A stretch of 50,951 nt of DNA, from positions 1 through 50,951 of the forward strand of contig CACXPT010000022.1 of assembly GCA_902769585.1 (NCBI GenBank), read 5' to 3'. Positions 38,740-46,773 of this stretch are shown here, piece after piece. The stretch's first letter is position 1. Each line of letters opens with the position of its first letter. The notes below the pieces were generated by a model. That model did not search any database and was not told the origin of the DNA. It saw nothing but the letters and a program-made list of their open reading frames with translations. The translations under genes were made by a program, and so were the position numbers. The stretch comes from an uncultured bacterium (GTDB taxonomy: Bacteria > Verrucomicrobiota > Kiritimatiellia > RFP12 > UBA1067).

Positions 38740-39543
38740 ATGGACGAAGTGGAATTCGACAGGGAGTTCGAGAACCTGCGCCTACGGCACGAGGCGCTCA
38801 AGGAGCAGGTGGCGAACCAGATCGAGATGTATACGCATCTTGTCGAGACGGAAGGGCCGAACATCGAGGCCCAGTACATGATGCTCGTGGGACAGCTCGA
38901 ATGCCAGGCGATGCGGCTGGACATGGAGGTCAGGCGCTGGAAGCGGCGCTTCACTCTCCGCCAGATGTATGTCAACCGGGGCGAGAAACCGGACCCGGTG
39001 GCCATCGAGGCGCTACTCGACAAGGAGTTTGGCGCATGGCGCGAGAAGATCGCCGCATTGGTAAAGAAGCTCGAGGGTTCGAAGCTCCAGTTCGACACTG
39101 TGAAGATGTCGGACACCGACACTAACGCGATCCGCTGCGAATATCTCAAGGCGGTGAAGAAGCTTCACCCCGACCTCAACAAGGACCTGTCCGATGCGGC
39201 GGTGAGCCTCTGGAACCAGATCCAGAAGGCTTATGCCGCGAAGAGCTGGCGGCAGCTCAAGTTCCTCGTCTCGCTCGTGGACGAGGCGGTCGTCGGCACG
39301 TCTGACTTTCCCGCTACGCCGGACGGACTTGCCGCGCTGCGCGAGGCTTGCGCGCAACTTGAGGCGAAGGGCCGCGAGGTGGCGGAACGGATCGCGGCCT
39401 TGAAGGCGACCGTGCCCTTCACCTACGAAGTGTTGCTGGAGGACCCGCTCCTGCTTGAAAGGAAGCAGAATTCGCTCAGGGGCAAGATCAAGGACCTGAA
39501 GGCCGCCATCGGGAAGTACGAGGAGGAGTGGGACAATGGCTAA
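38740..39543 (+). CDS. Coiled-coil protein with a J-like domain
   Basis: 267 aa from ATG 38740 (MDEVEFDREFENLRLRHEAL), after AAGGAAGG. An N-terminal coiled coil (about 1-60) and helical body precede a J-like segment: CEYLKAVKKLHPDLNKDLSD with the HPD tripeptide near residue 143 and WNQIQKAYAAKSW. A second coiled coil closes the protein. The DnaK-activating HPD suggests recruitment of Hsp70. Starts a seven-gene operon and overlaps the next gene by 8 bp. Confidence 0.72.
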   Translation: MDEVEFDREFENLRLRHEALKEQVANQIEMYTHLVETEGPNIEAQYMMLVGQLECQAMRLDMEVRRWKRRFTLRQMYVNRGEKPDPVAIEALLDKEFGAWREKIAALVKKLEGSKLQFDTVKMSDTDTNAIRCEYLKAVKKLHPDLNKDLSDAAVSLWNQIQKAYAAKSWRQLKFLVSLVDEAVVGTSDFPATPDGLAALREACAQLEAKGREVAERIAALKATVPFTYEVLLEDPLLLERKQNSLRGKIKDLKAAIGKYEEEWDNG

Positions 39544-39928
39544 CGAACTGGCTATCATCGAGAAGAACTGGCTGACGCTTGCCGACCAGGTAGGAAACCT
39601 GCCCGCACCTTTCGAGCAGACGATATTCCTGACGGAGTGCCACCTTGCGGGGACGGCGGAGATAGAGGATATGCTCGTCAAGACGCAGGACGTCGATGCC
39701 GGAACGGAGCTTGTCTTGAAGCGTACCGGAGCGGATGCGGAAGATTGGTGCGCCATCGCCGCACGGACTCCCGCCGGTGCCATCATCGGCTACGTGCCGC
39801 GCCGCCACGGCGCCGTCATGGCGAGATTGATGGACTCGGGGAAGAAGCTTTCCGCCAAGGTCGTCGGTAAGGAGCTTGAGGGCCATTGGCTGGACGTCAC
39901 GGTTGCAATCGAAATGAAGGAGGCATGA
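39536..39928 (+). CDS. HIRAN-domain protein
   Basis: 130 aa. Fits HIRAN: a beta-rich LVLKRTGADAEDWCAIAART then PAGAIIGYVPRRHGAVMARL with the conserved GYVPR. HIRAN domains recognise 3' ends or damaged DNA in Rad5/HLTF and appear alone in bacteria. Overlaps the previous gene; two bp before the next. Confidence 0.75.
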   Translation: MANELAIIEKNWLTLADQVGNLPAPFEQTIFLTECHLAGTAEIEDMLVKTQDVDAGTELVLKRTGADAEDWCAIAARTPAGAIIGYVPRRHGAVMARLMDSGKKLSAKVVGKELEGHWLDVTVAIEMKEA

Positions 39929-39929
39929 A

Positions 39930-40751
39930 ATGACAAAGGCAAATAGCGAAGAGACAAAAGCTCCGGCGTGTCCGTTTGCGGCTCAATGGGTTGAAGCGGC
40001 AAAACTGGTGTTCCTTGCAAATCCAGGGTGGAAGCGCATCTACGACGAGGCGCCGTCTGGCGCGAAACGACGCCTTGAGATTTCGTTCTGGTTCACGGAG
40101 AACCTAAGCGGACGGAAGGATTGCCCCGACATGCTCGCGGCATATCGCGAATGGCGCGAAGACGTGGAGAGAGCAATGACCGAAGAGGACATAATATACA
40201 TGTTCAAGACGATGGACAAGCCGGCGGCGAAAGAACACTACAAATCTCTCCTGAAGGGATTGAGGACGCATTCGCACGTCGGCAAGTCCGGAGTGGCGCT
40301 GATGTCGTATGACGATTTCTTCGCTATGCTGGACGAGCAAGGTGAATTCCAGTCGCCCGCATACGACGACGAGACGAAGGAGTCGATCATCGCCGAATTC
40401 CTGCCCGTGCTGAAGGGGTCGGGCGACCCGCTGGAGACGCACGTCGAGGACATCCTCGCGACGGCGGAGCTGAAGGAGGTGCGCGTCTATCCAAAGGGCG
40501 AGCTGATGTACGTCCGCGTCATGGTGCGCTTCCTCACCGAAACGGCGGAATGGAGCGATCTATACCAGATGCTGGCCGCCTGGGATTGCATCCACGACCT
40601 GAAAGGCTATGTGTTCCCCGTAGGGAAGGGACATAGAAGCGAGTTGCCGATCGAGCTGGAGAATCCCGAGAACAAGGCGCAACATGAGAAGCGCATGCAA
40701 CTTATGGCGATACGGGTCGCCGCAACGACGAAACAGAAAGGAGTAAAATGA
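39930..40751 (+). CDS. Unknown protein with the Y-x-x-A-x-x-G-A-K module
   Basis: 273 aa. The N-terminal part (about 20-100) holds the module shared with the three last genes of the island: WKRIYDEAPSGAKRRLEISF followed by an acidic spacer and EEDIIYMFKTMD. The rest (LMSYDDFFAMLDEQGEFQSP, VEDILATAELKEVRVYPKGE) is unassigned mixed alpha/beta. No known family. Start overlaps the previous stop region closely, supporting one operon. Confidence 0.7.
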   Translation: MTKANSEETKAPACPFAAQWVEAAKLVFLANPGWKRIYDEAPSGAKRRLEISFWFTENLSGRKDCPDMLAAYREWREDVERAMTEEDIIYMFKTMDKPAAKEHYKSLLKGLRTHSHVGKSGVALMSYDDFFAMLDEQGEFQSPAYDDETKESIIAEFLPVLKGSGDPLETHVEDILATAELKEVRVYPKGELMYVRVMVRFLTETAEWSDLYQMLAAWDCIHDLKGYVFPVGKGHRSELPIELENPENKAQHEKRMQLMAIRVAATTKQKGVK

Positions 40752-41395
40752 AAACGAATGCAATATTCGGCAAGGAGACTGTGTCGATTCACAGTCGTTG
40801 CATGCGCTACATGCCGCGAAATGGACACATGACGGATGAGGCCCCATTTGATCTCTACGGCGACCTTGAGGATGCCTACGACGAGGCGGATCGCGACGGC
40901 GACGTGGAGATCGTGGAGACGCTGGACACATTCGGGCTTTGGGACGGAAATCCTAAATGCGACCGTTCGTGGATGCACAAGATGTGGCGTGCCCTGAAAG
41001 GAGACGTCGAGGCCCAGGCGGACGTCGGATATGCCTTCTACTGGAACGACCACGATCCGGAGGATGTACGGGAAACGTATAAATGGCTGGACAAGCCGGA
41101 ACTTGCGATCTACTGGTACAGACTTGCGGCGGAGGCCGGATATGCCGCCGCCCAGAGCGACCTCGCATGTCTATACTGTCCCGATATGATTCCATACGAC
41201 AACAAGTTCAAGCTCGGTCGTTTCGCCCGCCGTTGGTGGGAGGAGGCCGCCGCGCAGAAACTGCCCTGCGGTATGCTCGGCCTTGCAAAATGCCTCCGGT
41301 GCGGGAAATGCTACGACTGCAATCGCGACATACCGCGCGCCAAGGCGCTTGAAGCCGAGGCCGATCGCATGGAAGGTAATCAAAATCGCTTATGA
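40748..41395 (+). CDS. Sel1-like repeat protein
   Basis: 215 aa starting in the stop of the previous gene (ATGA). Sel1/TPR-like repeats: ALKGDVEAQADVGYAFYWND, ELAIYWYRLAAEAGYAAAQS, DLACLY, then WWEEAAAQKLPCGMLGLAKC. A cysteine cluster (CLRCGKCYDCN) may bind a metal. Sel1 proteins are scaffolds for protein-protein contacts. Confidence 0.78.
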   Translation: MKTNAIFGKETVSIHSRCMRYMPRNGHMTDEAPFDLYGDLEDAYDEADRDGDVEIVETLDTFGLWDGNPKCDRSWMHKMWRALKGDVEAQADVGYAFYWNDHDPEDVRETYKWLDKPELAIYWYRLAAEAGYAAAQSDLACLYCPDMIPYDNKFKLGRFARRWWEEAAAQKLPCGMLGLAKCLRCGKCYDCNRDIPRAKALEAEADRMEGNQNRL

Positions 41396-41411
41396 ATGAA
41401 AGGAACTGGTA

Positions 41412-42311
41412 ATGGACAGGACTATGAGAGGTGTAAAGGGCGTCGAAGCACTTGAAGAGTGCATCAAGATGTGGCGGCTCAATCGGACTTCCCCCGCTCA
41501 ACGGCGGAAGCGGGGAAGGATCCAAGAGCCGCCCGGCGGTTTCTGCTCAATGGACGACGAGACATGGGATCATGTCATTTCCACCCGAGGATGCGGAGCG
41601 ACGATATGCGGCTACGGTCAACAACGGGCATACGTGCAGTTCATGCCCAAAGGCACGAAGTGGCTCTATATGCGGGAGAAGGAATTGATTGCCGCGAAAG
41701 ACTCCCTCCCTAATGACATGACGAACGTCGCCAAATCGCGGGTGGCGGAGTTCCGCCGCACGAAGCGTGGGCGAGCGATTTACGGAAATGCCCCGAAGGG
41801 CGCAAAGCTCTTCTACCAACGAGGACTCAATGGAATAGAGTATGGCGAGAAGCCCGTCTATGACCACTATCGCATGATGGATGACGCTTCATGGAACTAC
41901 ATCATAGCCCATGCCGAGACAGTCCCCCTCAAGGCCGACCTCGCCGATATTCGAAAGCACATGCAGGGCCAGCCCGAAGGCACAAACATGTTCTGGTGGC
42001 GGGGGCGGCATCGTCCGATGAATGCGGATTCGTTCGACGAGGCGAAGATGCGGGAGATCGCCGCCGAACTCGCACTCGCCAAGATGGGCTACGACGACGG
42101 GCGGATGTGGTACACGAACGAGTGCCGCGACATGACGTTGGAGGCGATGCGGCTAAGCGGCCTCAAGGCGCTCTATCTCGACTTGCCGAAAGAGGGATAT
42201 GGAAGCGCCAACTTCTTCTTCCGGGGGCCGTTCTGGGACTTGCACTATTGGGATCCAACATCCCAAAAGAGATTTGTCGATGTCGTCCATAAGATGTGGA
42301 CAGGGAAATGA
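41412..42311 (+). CDS. Unknown protein with repeated P-x-G-A/T-K modules
   Basis: 299 aa. Repeats of one module: QFMPKGTKWLYMREKEL, IYGNAPKGAKLFYQRGLNG, QGQPEGTNMFWWRGRHRP, and DLPKEGYGSANFFFRG. Each is linked to a W-x-(Y/H)-(I/V)-I helix: MDDETWDHVISTRG and MDDASWNYIIAHAE. No known family. Aromatic-rich. Related to the genes at 39930, 42325 and 42649. Confidence 0.7.
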   Translation: MDRTMRGVKGVEALEECIKMWRLNRTSPAQRRKRGRIQEPPGGFCSMDDETWDHVISTRGCGATICGYGQQRAYVQFMPKGTKWLYMREKELIAAKDSLPNDMTNVAKSRVAEFRRTKRGRAIYGNAPKGAKLFYQRGLNGIEYGEKPVYDHYRMMDDASWNYIIAHAETVPLKADLADIRKHMQGQPEGTNMFWWRGRHRPMNADSFDEAKMREIAAELALAKMGYDDGRMWYTNECRDMTLEAMRLSGLKALYLDLPKEGYGSANFFFRGPFWDLHYWDPTSQKRFVDVVHKMWTGK

Positions 42312-42324
42312 AAGGAGAAAGCAC

Positions 42325-42639
42325 ATGAGAAACAAAGTTGTTGCGCTCAATCAAAAATACCAGACGGGGGTGGACTTCTATCAGAAGCGGCCTTGGCGGC
42401 AGCTCTACCTTGGAGCACCCGAAGGAGCCAAAAGGTATTACGAGATAAGCTTCTACGGAGGAGTCCTCTTTTACGGGGGTATGACCGTCAACCACGATAC
42501 GGAAGAAGAAAAGCAAGATCTCATTGCCGTCTATCGCAGCCTCACTGACGAGGATTGGGACTATATCATCGGCCACACCCGTTGGGGTATGGCAAAATGG
42601 GGACTAAACCAAGCCCGCGAGAAGTACGGCAAAAAATAG
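42325..42639 (+). CDS. Small protein with one copy of the shared module
   Basis: 104 aa, start 42325 after AAAGGAGAAAGC. A single clean module: RQLYLGAPEGAKRYYEISFY then SLTDEDWDYIIGHTRWGMAK. Useful as a reference unit for the family. Function unknown. Confidence 0.7.
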   Translation: MRNKVVALNQKYQTGVDFYQKRPWRQLYLGAPEGAKRYYEISFYGGVLFYGGMTVNHDTEEEKQDLIAVYRSLTDEDWDYIIGHTRWGMAKWGLNQAREKYGKK

Positions 42640-42648
42640 AGGTAGTCT

Positions 42649-43647
42649 ATGAAAACTAAAAAACATTTCTACGAGAACATGCAGGCAATGGCGGAATGCC
42701 TTGCCAAAGACCCAGAGACAAAAGACCGCTATGACAAGGCCACACACGGCGGCAAGGAGTGGTTTTGCTTCTCAAGTTGGATAAAGGGAAACATGGCAAG
42801 GTGGAACGATGCCGAGGCTGTAGAGTATCGTGATGCCCTTGTCGGCAGGCTCATCTCTACCGACATCGCCTATGTTCTCCAATACGAAACTGTCCCTGAT
42901 GTGGTTGCCTACTTAAAGGGCGAGCTCATCGCCGCCGTAGGGCGGGAGACGTTCCCCGAACAACTCGCGAAGCGAGGCGATTGGACGGCCAATGCACGAA
43001 TACGATGGAGGCACATAACCGCAAATCCCCCACAGGAGGCCGAGAGTTGGAGCGGTCGCAAGATTCAGATTGGCACTTGCTTCTACTCGAAGATGCTACC
43101 AATCAAAGAGGCGCTATCAAAGGATTCGGACACAAAACAGCATTACGAGTTCCTAAGGTACGGCGGCAAGGAATGGCTTTGCTACTCATGGTGGATTTCT
43201 GAAGACCGCACACGATGGAACGACCCGGAAGCGGTAGAATACCGCGATTCGCTCACCTCGTGGCTAGACTCTATCGACATCGTATATGTCCTCCAGCTTG
43301 AGACGGATACAGAAATCGTGGACTACTTGAGAAACCGCCTTGTTGCCACATTGGAGCGCGAAACGACACCGGGAAGGCTACACCTTAGAAGTACGATTCT
43401 TGGACGAGGATTACACAAGCCTTGGAAAGGGCCGGAGGGACTTAAGACCACAAGCCAAGTGGCGGCACAATATGGTAGCGGGTGCGGTATGATATGCAGG
43501 TTCTATAGCGCCATGAAAGGTTATGCGGACTATCTCCGGGGCAATGCACCTGGTCCTAGCTTCTGGACACATCCCGACGTCAAACTTCATATCAAGTGGC
43601 ACAACCGATACAGTTCTCCGACGAACGGGATTTGTCGTGTGCAATGA
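42649..43647 (+). CDS. Unknown protein with two tandem copies of the shared module
   Basis: 332 aa. Copy 1 (about 8-105): DRYDKATHGGKEWFCFSSWI, NDAEAVEYRDALVGRL, STDIAYVLQYET. Copy 2 (about 145-245): QHYEFLRYGGKEWLCYSWWI, NDPEAVEYRDSLTSWL, SIDIVYVLQLET. A third partial start (CRFYSAMKGYADYLRG) ends the protein. Last gene of the operon, followed by a strong terminator. Confidence 0.72.
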   Translation: MKTKKHFYENMQAMAECLAKDPETKDRYDKATHGGKEWFCFSSWIKGNMARWNDAEAVEYRDALVGRLISTDIAYVLQYETVPDVVAYLKGELIAAVGRETFPEQLAKRGDWTANARIRWRHITANPPQEAESWSGRKIQIGTCFYSKMLPIKEALSKDSDTKQHYEFLRYGGKEWLCYSWWISEDRTRWNDPEAVEYRDSLTSWLDSIDIVYVLQLETDTEIVDYLRNRLVATLERETTPGRLHLRSTILGRGLHKPWKGPEGLKTTSQVAAQYGSGCGMICRFYSAMKGYADYLRGNAPGPSFWTHPDVKLHIKWHNRYSSPTNGICRVQ

Positions 43648-43697
43648 TGCCGCCTCGTGTAGGATTACAGGGGCTTGACAGAGCAACAAAGTCTCAT

Positions 43698-43733
43698 TGC
43701 CCGCGCGCATGTGCACGCGCGGGCATTGTTTTT
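43698..43733 (+). terminator. Strong Rho-independent terminator of the second island operon
   Basis: TGCCCGCGCG...CGCGCGGGCA stem followed by TTGTTTTT. Confidence 0.85.
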
Positions 43734-43737
43734 GCCA

Positions 43738-43766
43738 TTGGCCCGTGCCGATGATCGTGCTATACT
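43738..43766 (+). promoter_or_regulatory. Outward promoter at the island's right end
   Basis: TTGGCC (43738-43743), 17 bp, TATACT (43761-43766) with TGC extended -10, pointing to attR. In an excised circle it would face int. Confidence 0.5.
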
Positions 43767-43977
43767 ATTCGCCACTTGGAACACGAGGTGCCGAAAGGTT
43801 CTTCGGTCTAGGAGAGCAGAAGATTGTTCGTACTTTTGTACGTACCGCCGCCAAGGAACACCACCTTGCACGAACGGACACGAAGAACGGGCAAGGGCTT
43901 CGGGCTTGAGGCGAGAAGAGGCGGAATGTTCGCAGAAAAGCGAAAAGCCCGCCAAACTTGCGGACTTCGGATGCACT

Positions 43978-44034
43978 TTGAATGGTGGGCGCGACTGGAC
44001 TCGGACCAGTGACCCCTACCGTGTGAAGGTAGTG
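43978..44034. repeat. attR, 57-bp direct repeat
   Basis: Identical to 21664-21720; forms the 3' part of the intact tRNA-Val. Confidence 0.92.
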
Positions 44035-44059
44035 CTCTAACCAACTGAGCTACGCGCCC
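43983..44059 (-). tRNA. tRNA-Val(CAC)
   Basis: 77 nt including encoded CCA. Acceptor GGGCGCG/CGCGCCC, D-arm GCTCAGTTGGTTAGAGC, anticodon stem CTACC/GGTAG with loop TTCACAC (anticodon CAC reading GTG), and T-loop region GGTCCGAGTCC. The 3' part lies within attR, so the island keeps the gene functional. Confidence 0.95.
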
Positions 44060-44084
44060 GCACTTTCGCGGTGAAAACGGGTGT

Positions 44085-44113
44085 AGTATACCAAATACCC
44101 CCCGCAAACGCAA
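44085..44113 (-). promoter_or_regulatory. Promoter of tRNA-Val
   Basis: Minus strand TTGCGT (44113-44108), 17 bp, TATACT (44090-44085), 26 bp before the tRNA 5' end. Confidence 0.6.
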
Positions 44114-44204
44114 GGGCAAATTTGCCTCAACGGAAGATGCGGCCAAACCTAGTTCTCCCCCAAGCATAGCACACACGGCTTGGTCGCATCTTCTGCCAGA
44201 TCCG

Positions 44205-45590
44205 TCAGATCTTCACCTTCACGCCCGCATCGCCAGTTGCGGCAGGCGGCGGCTTCGGCAAGCCGCGCCACGGCTCGCCGGGAATCGCGAACTGGTTGTC
44301 GCCAAGCGCCGGCATCGGCACGTCGCCTTCCTTCTCGAAGTCCTCGGGCGTGGGCGTGCACGTGAGATCGTAGAACGGAGAGTTCGTGCTCTTGATGATG
44401 TCGTTCATCGTCACGAGCTGGCCCGTGTAGGCGGAGATGCGGATCATGATGCCGCATGCGGTGGACATCGCACACGCCTCGCCCTCGTTCAGGTACGGAC
44501 CCTTCCCGAGGATGGACTTGAGCATGTCCACGTGCTCCTGCACGTACGCGTTCACTTCCGGGAAGTCGCCGGCCAGCTCCACCTTCGTGCCGTCTAGCCG
44601 CTTCACGCTCTGCCCGCCTGCGATGATCTCGTTGGCGGTGCGGAAGTACTCGCGCACGTCGCGCTTGCAGCCGTCGATCTGGCGGCACATAGAGTGGATG
44701 TGCACGCCGTCGCCGTAGTCGAAGTCGCCGGAGAAGAAGTCGTACTGGTTGCCGGAGTAGCGGCGCATCCGCGCGCCGAACGCGACGACGCTCTTCGGGT
44801 AACGACCGAGGAACCAGTTGGCCACATCGATGTTGTGCACGTGCTGCTCGCAGATGTGGTCACCCGAAAGCTCGGTAAAGTTGAGCCAGTTGTTGCAGAG
44901 GTAATCCTTGTTCGACTGCCCCGGCGTACGCTCCCGCACCCACGGCACCGCGCTGTTCCAGTACACCTCTCCGCCAATGATCGGGCTGATCACGCCCTCC
45001 TTGAGAGCCTTGGCCTGGAGCAGGTAGCCGCGCTGGTGGCGACGCTGCGTGCCACACACGATCGTCAGCTTCTTCTCCTCGGCCTTCTTGGCGGCGGCGA
45101 TCATCAGGCGCACGCCGGGCGCGTCCACTGCCACGCCCTTCTCGGCGAACACGTGCTTGCCGGCCTCGATGGCGGCCATCGTGTGGCGAGGACGGAAGTT
45201 GAGCGGCGTGGTGAGGATCACAACGTCCACGTCGCTGCGCTTCATGATCTCCTTGTAGCCGTTAGCGCCGCCGTAGGCGTTCTCCTTGCCGACGCCGAAC
45301 TTCTCGGCGGCGAACTGCGCCTTCTCGAGGAAGTAGTCGGCGAACGCCACAGGCTTCACTTCCACCGGCACACCCTGCCCGCGCAACAGCTCGGCGGCGT
45401 TCAGCAGGTTGCCGAGCGCGCCCTGGCGGTAGAAGTCCTGCGGACCGTTCGGCTTGCCGCCGCCGCCCGTGCCACGACCGCCGCAGCCGACCACGGCCGC
45501 GCGGATCACGCGCTTGTCAGCGGCCTGCACGCCGATGCTCATGGCGCCAGCAGCCAGCGCCGAACCCTTGATGAAGTCTCTTCTGTTCAT
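44205..45590 (-). CDS. Gfo/Idh/MocA-family oxidoreductase, Tat-exported
   Basis: 461 aa. Tat signal MNRRDFIKGSALAAGAMSIG. NAD(P)-binding start RAAVVGCGGRGTGG, then VDVVILTTPLNFRPRHT, and EAGKHVFAEKGVAV with the conserved EKP-like motif as EKG. The substrate-domain signature GDHICEQHVHNIDVANWFLG carries the His used in catalysis. Proteins of this Tat type act on sugars or inositols in the periplasm. Last in a run of four minus-strand sugar-related genes. Confidence 0.88.
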   Translation of the reverse strand: MNRRDFIKGSALAAGAMSIGVQAADKRVIRAAVVGCGGRGTGGGGKPNGPQDFYRQGALGNLLNAAELLRGQGVPVEVKPVAFADYFLEKAQFAAEKFGVGKENAYGGANGYKEIMKRSDVDVVILTTPLNFRPRHTMAAIEAGKHVFAEKGVAVDAPGVRLMIAAAKKAEEKKLTIVCGTQRRHQRGYLLQAKALKEGVISPIIGGEVYWNSAVPWVRERTPGQSNKDYLCNNWLNFTELSGDHICEQHVHNIDVANWFLGRYPKSVVAFGARMRRYSGNQYDFFSGDFDYGDGVHIHSMCRQIDGCKRDVREYFRTANEIIAGGQSVKRLDGTKVELAGDFPEVNAYVQEHVDMLKSILGKGPYLNEGEACAMSTACGIMIRISAYTGQLVTMNDIIKSTNSPFYDLTCTPTPEDFEKEGDVPMPALGDNQFAIPGEPWRGLPKPPPAATGDAGVKVKI

Positions 45591-45660
45591 TTGCTTTTCC
45601 TTTGTTTGTTAGAAGTTTCTTATTGACCTAATCGATTGCCTCATAGACAAAAGGCCCCCC

Positions 45661-45716
45661 TTCACCTTTCACCCTTCACCTTTCACCCTTCACCTTTCAC
45701 CCTTCACCTTTCACCT
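45661..45716. repeat. Period-7 array (TTCACCT/TTCACCC)
   Basis: Eight heptamers, alternating TTCACCT and TTCACCC, ending at the stop codon of the next gene. Confidence 0.9.
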
Positions 45717-45717
45717 C

Positions 45718-46677
45718 TCACGCTTCCTCCCACTGGCGGCGCAGGAGAGAAACCATGTTCTTGATGAGCACATGCTTCTCGTCGTCGCTTGGCATGATGG
45801 GCTTGCCGCGGGCATCCTTGCCCTTTGGCGGGTAGCCGCACTCCATCGACACCGCGCCGCGGTAGCCGATGAACTTGAGTCCCTTGAAGCCGTCAACGTA
45901 GTTGTCGAGCTCGCCGTCAGTGCCGGGCACCTTGCGGTTGCCGAGCGAGGCGATGTGGACGTGCTTGAGGAGCTTTCCTGCCGCCACGAACGCGGCGAAG
46001 TAGCTTGGCTCCTCCCACATCATGTGCCAGAAATCGCCCATCACCGCGCAGCCCTTGCCGATCTCCTGCGCCATCTTGGCGGCGTCTGCCACCTGGCGCA
46101 TGAACGGCGTCTCGCCGCGGCGCAGCGGCTCCAGGACGATCTCCGTGCCGCACGCGGCCGCCTTTTCGGCGAGGCGCTTGCCCGTGTTCGTGACGAAGTC
46201 CTCGCGGAGCTCCTTCAGGCCCACTTCCGGCTTGCCGCGGGCGGGGCAGATGATGAGTCCGACGCTCTTCATCTGACCGAGGATCTCGAGGACCGGCATG
46301 AACCTTTCAACCTCGGCGTCGTTCTTCGACTTGTCGGCGTAGTCGAAGCGGGAAGGCCCGCACGCCGTCGTGAGGAAGAGCTTGCGGCCCTTGAGCGCGT
46401 CCACGAGCTTCGGCCCCTGATCGCGCAGCCACTCGAGCTTGGAGGTGATCTCCACCGCCTGGAAGTCGTTCTGCTCAAGGTAGTCAAGCTTCGCGTTGAT
46501 GTCGTCCTTCGTGGGAATCAGCCACCACTGGAGGCAGAGGTTGAGCTGTGCGGGCTTCGCGGGAGGCGTCAGCTTCGGCATGCCGCTGCAGCAAGGCTTG
46601 CAGGCGTCGCCTGCAGCCGGAAGCGCCGCCGCGAGCCCCGCGACCGTGCTCCCTGCCAAGAATTCACGTCGATTCAT
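45718..46677 (-). CDS. Sugar phosphate isomerase/epimerase-like TIM barrel, Tat-exported
   Basis: 319 aa. Tat signal MNRREFLAGSTVAGLAAALP. AP-endonuclease-2/xylose isomerase-like barrel: NDFQAVEITSKLEWLRDQGP, GTEIVLEPLRRGETPFMRQV (metal Glu), CAVMGDFWHMMWEE (Asp/His), KHVHIASLGNRKVPGTD (His) and GAVSMECGYP (Glu). Acts on a free sugar or hydroxy-acid. Upstream of the Gfo/Idh gene; such pairs often share one pathway. Confidence 0.85.
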   Translation of the reverse strand: MNRREFLAGSTVAGLAAALPAAGDACKPCCSGMPKLTPPAKPAQLNLCLQWWLIPTKDDINAKLDYLEQNDFQAVEITSKLEWLRDQGPKLVDALKGRKLFLTTACGPSRFDYADKSKNDAEVERFMPVLEILGQMKSVGLIICPARGKPEVGLKELREDFVTNTGKRLAEKAAACGTEIVLEPLRRGETPFMRQVADAAKMAQEIGKGCAVMGDFWHMMWEEPSYFAAFVAAGKLLKHVHIASLGNRKVPGTDGELDNYVDGFKGLKFIGYRGAVSMECGYPPKGKDARGKPIMPSDDEKHVLIKNMVSLLRRQWEEA

Positions 46678-46773
46678 TCGTCTTTACTCCTTATATGGGG
46701 AAAGGTTGATAGGGATTTTAGCCAAAATCGCCGCAGGAATCAAGCCAGAATTGCGCTTTGCAGGCCAAATACA

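Larger units (their letters stand above)
43648..43977. other. Right end of the island, no gene
   Basis: 330 bp with a terminator and an outward promoter (annotated separately). ORFs here overlap the tRNA/att and look spurious. Confidence 0.5.
21664..44034. mobile_element. 22.4-kb genomic island integrated in tRNA-Val(CAC)
   Basis: Bounded by two identical 57-bp direct repeats (21664-21720 and 43978-44034). The right copy is the 3' part of an intact tRNA-Val gene; the left copy is the orphan 3' fragment followed by the original terminator. A tyrosine integrase gene sits next to the left repeat. Cargo: type I restriction-modification operon, several unknown genes, and two structured RNA candidates. 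No conjugation genes are seen, so it is an integrative, perhaps mobilisable, island. Confidence 0.93.

Noticed and set aside
43675-44040. ORF with GGRDWTRTSDPYRVKVV near attR (and at attL)
   Set aside because: This peptide is the antisense translation of the tRNA-Val gene, a known annotation artefact.
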